Positions 11,355 through 20,362 of a stretch of 26,245 bases of DNA are shown piece by piece (positions within the stretch are counted from its first letter, which is position 1; every line of letters begins with the position of its first letter). The notes beneath the pieces were generated by a model. That model worked only from the letters and a program-made list of their open reading frames with translations. It made no database searches and was not told where the DNA came from. Origin of the DNA: Stephanodiscus triporus (lineage: Eukaryota > Bacillariophyta > Thalassiosirophyceae > Thalassiosirales > Thalassiosiraceae); contig JALLAZ010000145.1 in the NCBI GenBank assembly GCA_036939755.1, forward strand, positions 1 through 26,245. Direction: 5' to 3'. A program made the position numbers and the translations under genes.

Positions 11355-12215
11355 ACTTTCCAAATCTGGGCCGACAATTGTGGCAGTAATGGCATGATGA
11401 TGGATCCATATCCCCATCCACAGCATATGAAGGATGTCAAACACCTGTCATATGTCCAAAGTGGGAGTGGGATCCATTCCATGTGGGTTTGGAGCATCAA
11501 CCACATCAAAATGGCTTCATTTGGTGCCAAGCATTGACCAAGGATTTCAGTCAACTTCCCAAATCTGACTGACAATAACCAGCAGTATTGGCATGATGAC
11601 GGATCCATATCCCCATCCACAGCATATGAAGGATGTTAAACACCTGTCATAGTATGCTTGGAGTGGATGAGGGATCCATGGCACATGGGCTTGGAGCATC
11701 AACCACTTCACAATGGTTTCATTTGGTGCCAAGCATTGACCCAGGATATCAACCAACTTTCCAAATTTTGATTGACAATAACCAGCTGTAATCGCATGAT
11801 GATGGATCCATATCCCTATCCACAGCATATGAAGGATGTCAAACACCTCATATGCTTGGAGTGGATGTGGGATCCATGCCGCATGGGTTTGGAGCATCAA
11901 CCACATCACAATGGCTTCATTTGGCACGAAGCATTGACCCAGGATTCCAGCCAACTTTCCAAATCTGGACAGACAATTGTGAGGGTAATGGCATGATGAT
12001 GGATCCATATCCCCATTCACAGTATCTGAAGAATGTCAAACACCTGTCGTACTATGCTTGGAGTGGATGTGGGATCCATTCCATTTGGGTTTGGAGCATC
12101 AACCACTTTATTGTGGAAATTTCGTCATTTTGGTTTGCAGTCTTGACTACTCCACAATGGATGGCATTGTCCCAAATCTGAGCTGACCAGTGTTCTTCCA
12201 CCAGTAATGATATGA
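11355..12215. repeat. Tandem array of ~200-bp units, subfamily B
   Basis: Four full units and a fragment are present, anchored on 'GATGATGGATCCATATCCCC' near 11396, 11596, 11799 and 11996, with a degenerate start near 12214; periods are 197-218 bp. Shared blocks are 'CACAGCATATGAAGGATGTC', 'GGGTTTGGAGCATCAACCAC', 'AATGGCTTCATTTGG' and 'AAGCATTGACCCAGGAT'. The anchor and the 'CATATGAAGG..GTCAAACACC' block are homologous to subfamily A, so both derive from one ancestral unit. Subfamily B units resemble one another more closely than A units do, suggesting more recent amplification. The array begins mid-unit right after the N at 11354. Confidence 0.9.
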
Positions 12216-13082
12216 TGATGGATACATTTCCCAGGATGTTAGCCAATTCCCTAAACTGAGGAGCAACAATATTTTTATCACGAAGTGTTTGTTGTTCATT
12301 CAGCAATTCTATTTCAATCATTCTACAAGATGCTTGGACAAATATTGTCCCATGGTTGTGGACGAAGTAAACAGGAAACTGCCACCTGAACAGGAAAATC
12401 TCGTAAGAGGAACTATAGTCAGACAAAGATGAAGGACCACTCAAACAAGTAATGCATAATGAGACATTGTGATGAATATATCATGCAAATCACCACAAGT
12501 TAGTTCTCTTCACTTCTCCTCCTGCTGGGAATTGCAGTAACGGATTGACAATGGTGACATTCAAATTCAATATATTGCGTTGACATTCTTAATCAAGAAT
12601 CAGGGTAAAAAATCACAGAGATGTTGGGAGAGATGACAAAGGTGATAAAAAAGAAGATAAAAAGCGGAAGAATGAGGAGGAAAGAAGATATTTCAAGGGT
12701 ACTATAATGCAGAAAATGAGGTTGGTAGTTACAGCAGAAGTGGTGATGAGAGTGTTAAAGCAAGATGATCAGTTAGAGTTTATAGAGATGACAATTCATC
12801 TGCACTGATGGTCTCATAACAATCACAAATAAGTATCAAAACACTTCTCATTGCCTCCAGCATGGCATGAAGCATTAATGGTCAACTGGACAACATATTC
12901 CTCATCTGATCAGCACACCTATCCTCCAATTGGATAACACCCTTCATAGATGGAACTGCATACAACTTTGCCCACCAGACTCAAGTGACCAACTTATACA
13001 AGTGAAGCAAGGGTACATAATTATGTTACCGTGAAGCTAGAGGAAATTTCGAAGTACATGTTAAAGATCAATTTTTCCCAAT
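12216..13082. other. AT-rich gap, no gene recognised
   Basis: This stretch lies between the end of the repeat array and the malonyl-CoA decarboxylase stop codon. It includes a purine-rich stretch (about 12600-12780) with many short stops in all frames. I see no gene, tandem repeat or strong hairpin. Confidence 0.4.
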
Positions 13083-14849
13083 TTATGTCAACACATGCCC
13101 ATTTAGCCAACATAGCACTCCATCTTTCACCAGTACATCACCATTGATCTCATATTGAACGCGGTTCTCTTCAATTTCATCCAACAGATAACGATAATTG
13201 ATCATCATGCCATAACTATTCCTTAAGCCCTTCTTGCTACAATCAGCCATGAAATTCAAGCGATACATTTCTGCTCCGTTTCGTATGTGGAATTTTGCCA
13301 CGGGGCAGATAGGGCGCCCATGATGAGTTTCAATGGCGAGGTAGTATGCGGCAAGTTTCATGAGCAATGGTTGTAGTTGATTAACCAATACTGAGCCACT
13401 TCCTTCGTCACCAGTGCTAGTTCCATGTGTGACAGCATGCCACGTTGGAGACTTGAGTGTTTCTAACAGATCAAGAAGAGGCGATCCAGATGAGAAAATT
13501 CCTTGTAACTGTTCATACTCCGCCTGAGTAAGAAAGCCATCATCAACGATGTCTGAGCGATCATTGCCACCGCCATGCTTTTGCTCCTGTTTTCTGAGCA
13601 AGCCCTCATGGTACCGAACAATCTTTCCTTCGAGCCATATTCTGAACTTCGGGATGGGGGATAATGTACAGAACGTATGCAATGCTGGGAAGTCACTCTG
13701 CAACACTTGAACAACCGACTTAATCAAATGATTTCCCAAATCGACACCAGCCAAGCCTTGTTCTGAGTTACTAATTGAATAGAAGGCGGCGCAAGTTGCG
13801 TTTAGTTCAGAGTCTTCAGATGCAGATTGCAAATCTTCCATACTCTTCGGAATTTCTTCCAACAAGGCAACATGTACAAATACTAATGGTTTATCTGGCA
13901 ATGCTGGATGGAAAAAGGCAAAGCATCGCCTTCCAGGACCAAGCCGAGTTCTCAGATCTTGTAAACTTTGAAGAGGATGAACAGCCTCTTTGAACGCAAT
14001 TTGTTCGATGATGGACGCTGGCGTCTTTTCATAGGTTATTCTTTGTAGCTGCAAGACGCCTGGTCTGAAAAGGGACGTAAGGATAGTTTTGATGCTGCGT
14101 TCGACAATTTGTAACTTACTAAGTCGGGAAGAGGTTATTCGGCTGTAATTGCTTCGATGCATCACCTCACTGTCTTGAACTTCATTCTTCTCAACATATT
14201 TCCAATAATGAATGACTGCACTCACATCCCTCCTCAGCGAAACAAGAAATGCTACGCCCAAATCTTGTTGTGCCGATCCTAGAATATAATGAAAGATGAC
14301 CTCATATTGGGGAGTACAAAGCTCACGAATCCGATGAATGTCTGCATCCCGCAATGAGTGAGAGCGTAAATTTTCCAATGTGGTAATAATTGATTCTTCA
14401 TTAACACTGTATTTCTCGTGGAGCAATAATTCGAGAAAATCTTGTTTAGGACATTGTTCTGGCGGAGATGGATGCCAGTCAGGGAAGGACAGATATAACT
14501 TGCAGAATTCTGAGGTAAGGATTGCAGCAGATTTTCGTTCCATCGCGTTCGGATGACGTCGACTTGCCCTCCTGACTTTGTCCACCGCTCCTATACGAGA
14601 TCCTATCTCATGAAACAGTTGACAAATATGATTGTCTTTGCTGCTTGTAGCCACAGAGCTACGGAAGCCACGAGCGGGGAAGTTCTGGTTGCAAAATCTT
14701 GATGTCGGCTTTGGCGACAAGAAATAATAATGTCCGTCCCGCCTTTTGCCATGGTAGAGGCATGGTAGACATGGAGATCCCGAGGCAACAGAGAAGTGAG
14801 TCGAAGAAAATAGAGCTGACAATAGCCTGGGATGTCTTGCGGATGCCAT
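13083..14849 (-). CDS. MLYCD: Malonyl-CoA decarboxylase
   Basis: The enzyme converts malonyl-CoA to acetyl-CoA and CO2. It adjusts malonyl-CoA levels and supports beta-oxidation in mitochondria or peroxisomes. This single-exon gene gives 588 residues from the ATG at 14849. That start is preferred because the next residues ('MASARHPRLLSALFSSTHFS') form a good mitochondrial presequence. An in-frame ATG at 14945 would add 32 residues of AT-rich, unlikely leader. Family blocks include 'LQRITYEKTPASIIEQI', 'AVHPLQSLQDLRTRLGPGRR', 'CFAFFHPALPDKPLVFVHVA', 'AAFYSISNSEQGLAGVDLGN' (the block with the active Ser in animal MCD), 'TLSPIPKF', and 'FHIRNGAEMYRLNFMAD' (the block with the active His). The C-terminus ends in 'GHVLT', not SKL, so it does not look peroxisomal. 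The length is slightly above that of human MCD (about 490). All catalytic blocks are present. Confidence 0.94.
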   Translation of the reverse strand: MASARHPRLLSALFSSTHFSVASGSPCLPCLYHGKRRDGHYYFLSPKPTSRFCNQNFPARGFRSSVATSSKDNHICQLFHEIGSRIGAVDKVRRASRRHPNAMERKSAAILTSEFCKLYLSFPDWHPSPPEQCPKQDFLELLLHEKYSVNEESIITTLENLRSHSLRDADIHRIRELCTPQYEVIFHYILGSAQQDLGVAFLVSLRRDVSAVIHYWKYVEKNEVQDSEVMHRSNYSRITSSRLSKLQIVERSIKTILTSLFRPGVLQLQRITYEKTPASIIEQIAFKEAVHPLQSLQDLRTRLGPGRRCFAFFHPALPDKPLVFVHVALLEEIPKSMEDLQSASEDSELNATCAAFYSISNSEQGLAGVDLGNHLIKSVVQVLQSDFPALHTFCTLSPIPKFRIWLEGKIVRYHEGLLRKQEQKHGGGNDRSDIVDDGFLTQAEYEQLQGIFSSGSPLLDLLETLKSPTWHAVTHGTSTGDEGSGSVLVNQLQPLLMKLAAYYLAIETHHGRPICPVAKFHIRNGAEMYRLNFMADCSKKGLRNSYGMMINYRYLLDEIEENRVQYEINGDVLVKDGVLCWLNGHVLT

Positions 14850-15028
14850 GATGATGCTGTTGCTGAGGTTCAGCAGCGAAGACCATGCGTGATCCTGATT
14901 TTTTGAGCCACGATAAATAATACGTATCGTATTTTGTACGTACATAGCGATTCCCGACAGTTCTCTCAACCATAACGCTTCCTCATCTCACCTCATACCC
15001 CACCAGGCAGTTGATCCTACCCCTAGGA
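14850..15028. promoter_or_regulatory. Divergent intergenic promoter region, MCD / MON1
   Basis: This 179-bp gap between opposite start codons is reduced to 83 bp if the MCD ATG at 14945 is used. It contains AATACGTATCGTA at 14919-14931, sharing the 10-mer ATACGTATCG with the reverse complement of the gatB/P450 gap (about 4448-4457), and the palindrome TACGTA near 14936-14942. The motif lies 71 bp upstream of the preferred MCD start. Confidence 0.45.
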
Positions 15029-17107
15029 ATGACGCCGAGGCAGAGAATCGTGGATCCTCGCGGTGGGAGATCATCAGGCACCAATAATTCTTCCCGATAC
15101 AGCCGCCGAGGGCCCAATGTCATCATTATGAGTGCGGCAGGCAAACCCATATTCGTCCGATATGGAAGAAGCAGTGGCGAGTTTAGCGGAGAGCCGAATG
15201 AAGACGAATGGGCGACTGCGTGCGGAATAATTCAAGGGCTGCGCGCCAGCGTTCTATCCTTCGGCATTGATGGTTTAGAGAGGGGGGCGTCGTCGCTTGG
15301 CGACATCCAGTCCATAAAGGCGGGCAGGAGGTTGATTGTATTCAAACATACCGAGGCACTGAGTTTGGTGTCCATCTCCGAGAGAAGTGATGGAAATCAC
15401 AACGAGGCATGGCTTCGTCTTTTGCTGGAATATGCCTATTCACAAGTAATCTTTACGCTGACTTCACAAGTTCAGTCCATCTTCAAAGGTTCTCCTAGTT
15501 ATGATCTGCGCAGTATGATGGGGCCGAATGTCAACGACTCGATACGAAATTTGCTTGATCGGTTCGATCCGGCAATAGATACATATGGTGGTGGTGATAT
15601 TCATGATGATGAGCGAAAAAATTGTGATGGAACGGGATGCGGATCATTCCTCACCGCTGGAGTCGAATGCATCCACCCCATCCCTCACGAAATACGCGAG
15701 GATTCAAGCAAATTGCTCATCAACACGTGTGGAAGTAACAGCAATGTCCTCTTTGCGATGCTCGTTGTCGGTACTCGTCTTGTTACCATCGTGCAGCCGG
15801 CTAACCCATGTTCGCAACTTTATACATCCGATCTCCACCTTATCCTAACGTTTGTCGGACGCCAAACTGGGCTGTTGACCAACGAATTGTGGTTCCCCCT
15901 TTGCCTGCCTCGATTCGACAGCTCCGGATTTCTCTACGCGTACACTTCGTGTTTGGATCCCATGGATACAGGGTTGAGTATCATCCTGATTAGCCCCGAC
16001 AACAACATGGAACAATTTGAGTCTTTCCGTCATACTGCCAAAAATGTTAGAAAGAAGCTGGGGCTACCTTCCATCAAAACCAAGGTTCTCCGAGTCTTTG
16101 ATACTTCATCGAATCTTTCGACAGCATCCTCGATTAGTGCTGAAAGTGGGGATTCTGATTGGAAGAAGTCTCATCTCGATGATGCCGCTTGGAAAATGAA
16201 TGACGAAGATCAGGATGAATCGTATATCGAAGACAGACACGTCGTAAAGGGCATCGCTGGGCGCATCAGCTCTCGTAGGCGGCCTACCTTCGAACTTGAA
16301 AAATTGTCGCAAGTGCCCCTTCAAAACTTTGTTGAAGAATTTTCGGATGAAGATGAAGGTTATTCTCCTCAGGCGCCACTACTTACGGCATTGAAGGTGG
16401 CATTGTCAGCCAAACAGCAGGAGGAAATGATGGCTTCGTACCTCAAATTAGCATCTGCAGTTCATTTTGTTTTTCGCTGTGACATCTATGTCAATAGCGG
16501 TCAATCTGCAGGTGGTGGCGCCCCTTCAACGGGGGCAATGCTGACACAATGCTTTGGACCGCCGCTCTCCTTCCCATTTACTGATGCCTCTTCCCAAAGC
16601 CATGTGTGGGATGTCTATCAACGCCTTTCTCTTCGTCTTCGTCTAGGATCCTCATCCGTAGAAACGATTAGTGATGCACTTGATCAAGACTATCAATACA
16701 AAGTGAACTCTTGCGGAATCAGTAGTGAATGCCCGATGCAACGTCTACTCGAATCGCCACCTAATGTGCATTCTGTGACATATTTTTTGGAAGACAACGA
16801 ATGGCTGGTGAGTTTCCTTTTTTTATACCACCCTTACTTGATGCATGCGATAAAAACAACAGTGAATGATCTGGCCTGATCGAATCTCACATAATCGTGC
16901 CGCCCCCCACCCATACCGATGCCTCTCGCCTGCCCAACGAAGTTTGTGGGGTTAAATGGCAAATTTTTTGAGCTTTACGCTATCCTTCCGGCGACCATTC
17001 CACCCAAAACTGGTACTGCATTCTGCGCAAGATTGGTGCGAAGTCTGATGGGAGATGAAAGGATACTATTCCTGTCAAATCCTATAACATGGGGTTCATC
17101 ATTCTAG
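15029..17107 (+). CDS. MON1: Vacuolar fusion protein MON1 homologue
   Basis: Mon1 pairs with Ccz1 as the GEF for Rab7 (Ypt7) in endosome-to-vacuole maturation and autophagosome fusion. The CDS is join(15029..16807, 16943..17107), giving 647 residues. The 135-nt intron (GTGAGT at 16808, AG at 16941-16942) is in phase 0 and joins 'DNEWL' to 'FVGLNGKFFELYAI'. The ATG at 15029 is the first in frame. Longin domain 1 starts at 'GKPIFVRYGRSSGE' and runs through 'IKAGRRLIVFKHTEALSLVS' and 'LLLEYAYSQVIFTLTSQ'. Longin 2 contains 'FAMLVVGTRLVTIVQP' and 'FLYAYTSCLD'. An acidic, Ser-rich linker follows. Longin 3 contains 'AVHFVFRCD' and ends with the exon-2 part 'RLVRSLMGDERILFLSNPIT', which fits the end of animal and plant Mon1. 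Length is in the usual range (about 550-650). No Ccz1 partner lies in the window. Confidence 0.88.
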
Positions 17108-17116
17108 TATTAAAAA

Positions 17117-17281
17117 ATGTTCACATGCGTTGAAGAAGGGAAATTGGGGAATCTTGTCATCACCAGAAAACAAAGACACGCCACGCCGGTCGAGTTTGTA
17201 AAAACTCGAAGCAATAAAGAGTGTGGCCAGCTTCTTCTTCGCATGCAAGAGGCATTGGAGAGGATGCTGCAAATGCGATGA
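17117..17281 (+). CDS. Small ORF just downstream of MON1, uncertain
   Basis: This 54-residue frame begins 'MFTCVEEGKLGNLVITRKQR' and ends 'QEALERMLQMR'. It is in the same frame as MON1 exon 2, separated from it only by TAG TAT TAA AAA, and its composition is more protein-like than the surroundings. It matches no family I know. It could be a 3' UTR ORF, a lost C-terminal extension of MON1, or the first exon of an unrecognised gene. After its stop the sequence becomes GAC/AAC-repetitive. Confidence 0.2.
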   Translation: MFTCVEEGKLGNLVITRKQRHATPVEFVKTRSNKECGQLLLRMQEALERMLQMR

Positions 17282-19468
17282 CAATGACGATGGGCATCCT
17301 GACAACGACGTTGGCTGCAATGATGACAGCGATAGCAACGACAATGGTGCCGCAATGATGATGAAACTCGAAGGTCGCTCTGGGTACGCGTGGAAAATAT
17401 GCAATTGTCTGCAAGGGTTGGAGTCGGACGGGAATCGCAATGGTGGGGCTACCCATAATATGGTCAGTCTATCCAGTGTTACTACGCAGTGTGACTTTTC
17501 TTTAACCATACGCGTAAGGTTTCTACCTAGTAGGCAACAGTATTTGAGAGAATGCTCTCATTAAGCTAGGAATGAATAAGGAATGGAGCAAGCATGAAAA
17601 TTTTAGCATTTTAGCCAGCAATCTGGGTATTGTACCGATGGAGCAACAACTTGAGGCCAAAAAACATCCAAAGTGGCTCTTGCATGATTATTTTTGGTTC
17701 AACAAGAGCCACGAGGTGACCTTGCTCTGGTTTTCCGTTGTCTTCGATCACTCTCTGCATTCTGCAGTCTCTACCAAAATATCAATATGGTCCACCCATG
17801 GGTGACCATTGACTTCGACAACACACACAAGATCACCAATGATGCCCTCCACTTCAACCAACCTGGCCTCCAGCATGCTACTATCAAACTCCTTTTTCAG
17901 GACCCAAACACTGCAACATAGTTTGAGAATCCCTTGCACCAGGCACAGAACACATCAACATCCTAATCCTGCTCTCCAACCTACATGACAACAAAAGTGA
18001 TCCATCACCCACCAGCTTCAAGGAGGATGCCATGGTAACATGGTACCTAGATCTCTACTTCTTCACGGATGCTACACCACCACTGACACCACTGGTATGG
18101 ATGACAGCATCTTCATTGGCATACGGAGTCACTCCTCCTCCACCTCCTCCATGCCCCTCCTCCAACCTTGAAGTCAAAGCACCCTCTTCTTCACACCATT
18201 GACTTGTGGCAAAATATCACAAGTCTATATGTTCCACCATCCACCATCACCACCACCATGCTATGGCTTTCAAGAAGACTCTTGGTTGGCTATCACGCTG
18301 CTGAACTGACTGGGATGTGTGTTTTGATGTTTGATCTGTTTTGTCAATTTGCACCTCTAAAAATATGTGTATATGGTGTGAGTTTATGTTTATAAGAACC
18401 AAAATTTTCCAAACAACACTCAGTGTGTGAGTGTGAGAGACGAAGGATGGTTTATTTTAGTCTATTACATGAATGCATAACAATGAGAACACAGCTCCAG
18501 AACTTGGAATTGGAGAAGGTCTTGCCCTGAGCAAGAAGGGTCCATGTGCCATCAACCCTGCCAGGTTTGAAATACTGGACCCCTGGACCGCTCGTTCCAT
18601 TTCCATGCCCCAGAATTTTTGTCCCATTTCATTTTCAATTCGACCTCCCTATTTCTAATTTCCAGTTTGTAGCAATAATAACATACAATGAATGCTGATA
18701 TTAGGGGTTCCGGTGGAAAAAATGTAATTTTTTCATATACACCCCAGACCACTTCTGAATGTTTTAAACTGCTCTACTATGTGCCAAGCTAATGTGGTAT
18801 CCTGAAAGTTTCATTGAAAAAAATGACCAGAACCCACCCGTTGGGTGCTCCAAACATGGAAGTGTTTCACACTAACAAAATGGCCCATTTTCCAGCACCG
18901 CCGCTGCCACCCGTCACTATCGTAGACGTCGTCACCAACATATCCACCACTGCCATCATCATTGTAATTTGATTGTTGTGTTTTGGGGGGCCGCCTGGAA
19001 TGCCCCGTTGCTTGTCGTGGTGTGCGCATGCATCATCGCGCTCCCCCTCCCCCCCCCTGCCATCTTCCCCCGCGTTGTCGCTTTCGTCCTTGTCCCTTGG
19101 TGGGCGTCGACTGCCATCGAAGAACGGCGGCTGCGACGAGGACAACAACAACGGCAGCGGCGGCGGCAGCAGCTGCAACGGCAATGGCAACGACAATGAC
19201 AACGGCAATTTTCCTGTTCCGTGAGCATTTTTATCCCTCACGAACGCCACTGGGGCTAAATTTATCCCAATTTCGTCGGCGCTATGGCATCGCACCCCGC
19301 GTGCATTTTGCCGCAACGTCGAGAAAAATACCGATTCCCTTGTTGAGGGAATGATATTGCTGGATCAAGGGGGGGGCGGGGAAGATAGGGGGAAAAAGGT
19401 CATGGACAAAATTGCTTCCACCCATCAGTCCGTTGTCAGTTGCTTTTTTCTAGTTGTTGCGCGAGGAC
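17282..19468. other. Long gap without a convincing gene
   Basis: Short open frames occur but none has family motifs or a plausible gene model. 17780-18260 is rich in CACC and ACC runs. 18890-19220 holds GCC/CTC/CAA trinucleotide tracts that open several overlapping frames artificially. A 7-bp hairpin (ATTCCCT/AGGGAAT, 5-nt loop) lies near 19335-19353. I see no RNA gene. Confidence 0.4.
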
Positions 19469-19542
19469 TTTTTTCATAGTTCCGCGTTCCCGCCAGAGCA
19501 AAAACTATTTGGCGGGAGAGGACCCCCACCAGACCCCCTACT
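19469..19542 (+). repeat. 72-bp dispersed repeat, copy 2
   Basis: This is the inverted partner of 11282-11353 and about 2 nt longer. The flanks of the two copies are unrelated on both sides, so it is a discrete module of about 72 bp. It includes the TCCCGCCA/TGGCGGGA inverted repeat. Confidence 0.9.
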
Positions 19543-20060
19543 GATAAATAAGTAGTGGCCGTAAAGGCAATTTTTCATGGGTAAGGGTCACCAGGGTGGG
19601 AAAAATTCAAAGTATATTCGAGGCTGCCGTGGTTGACTGGAGCTGGAAGTTGCGCTTACACTTTGTTCACTGACCAATGAGGGGACACCAGTGCAGTCCT
19701 GATTCTGATTGATTGCGAGGGCCTTCATAACTCTCACCTCACCTAATGCTGCTCTTGTGCTCTCACAGTAACAGTTGTGAGTGAAGAGGGAGGCATCATT
19801 GTGATGGTCAGGTAAGGGGTTCCCCAAGCCGAAACCCTCCGAAGGAGAGATACCAGTGAGGCCATACGGCTATTGTGGGAGGGCGTAATAATTTTGTTCA
19901 GGTGTGGCTTGCAGGCAGTTGGTATGCATGTTGGGCGCCGTATTGTGGCCGTAGGGGCGCATGTATTAGAGATCACTTATTGCTTATCTGTAAACCAACA
20001 AATTAATAAGAAAGGATGTATTTATGTACGGGGTTTAGGCAATTTTTTTGACCTAACCCT
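19543..20060. other. Gap without recognised gene
   Basis: No coding sequence, RNA gene or strong repeat was recognised. Moderate GC content is followed by AT-rich sequence from about 19980. Confidence 0.4.
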
Positions 20061-20121
20061 AAGTGGGTACATAAGTGGGTACATAGTCGCTACGTGACTG
20101 GAAAGCACTCCAGTCACGTAG
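20061..20121. repeat. 12-bp tandem duplication plus perfect 13-bp hairpin
   Basis: AAGTGGGTACAT is repeated in tandem at 20061-20084. It is followed by an inverted repeat with arms CTACGTGACTGGA (20090-20102) and its exact complement (20109-20121) around a 6-nt loop. This could be the end structure of the neighbouring Crypton-like element or an independent small element. Confidence 0.85.
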
Positions 20122-20197
20122 ATGTATCGCCGTGCGAGTGCGAAAAAAAACTCTAAGTCATAGAAACTAAAAAACTAAATAGTTATTAGTTAAAATT

Positions 20198-20229
20198 GAG
20201 GACCCCCCTCCACCCTCCATTGGGTCCTC
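20198..20229. repeat. Perfect 8-bp inverted repeat
   Basis: The arms GAGGACCC (20198-20205) and GGGTCCTC (20222-20229) flank a 16-nt pyrimidine-rich loop. It is the middle of three hairpins downstream of the recombinase pseudogene. Confidence 0.7.
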
Positions 20230-20255
20230 GCCCATGCCCTAATGTATGTGAAAAA

Positions 20256-20332
20256 AGCCCCAAGAACACCAAAGTCATAGGGACTAAAGCAGGGGCCGTA
20301 CCCTGGCCTACGACTTTGGTGTTCTTCGGGCT
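20256..20332 (-). repeat. Long hairpin 31 bp downstream of recombinase stop
   Basis: Two 26-nt arms (20256-20281 and 20307-20332) are complementary at 24 of 26 positions. The 25-nt loop has its own 5-bp stem (CAGGG/CCCTG). Read on the minus strand, the direction of the recombinase gene, the hairpin is followed immediately by T6 (20250-20255 on plus is A-rich), resembling a terminator or a structured element end. No other copy was found in the window. Confidence 0.85.
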
Positions 20333-20362
20333 AAAAAAAACACAGACACTCCTCCGACACAG

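Noticed and set aside
11547..12020. 157-residue minus-strand frame across the tandem repeats
   Set aside because: The frame is an effect of the repeat unit composition. It does not continue through all units, shifts with unit length and has no known motif.
14850..14969. Longer MCD N-terminus starting at 14945 or 14969
   Set aside because: 14969 is TTG, not ATG. The 14945 start adds a non-conserved AT-derived leader and would overlap the shared promoter motif.
17223..17564. 113-residue plus-strand frame with Asp/Asn-rich start
   Set aside because: Its composition comes from GAC/AAC repeats, with no recognised motif and no splice signals clearly linking it to MON1.
18867..19316. Overlapping open frames on both strands in trinucleotide-rich DNA
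   Set aside because: Several frames are open at once because of CAA/GGC/CTC runs; none has a domain or a consistent start.
20256..20332. Bacterial-type intrinsic terminator
   Set aside because: Hairpin plus T6 looks similar, but the genome is eukaryotic; it is listed as a structured repeat instead.
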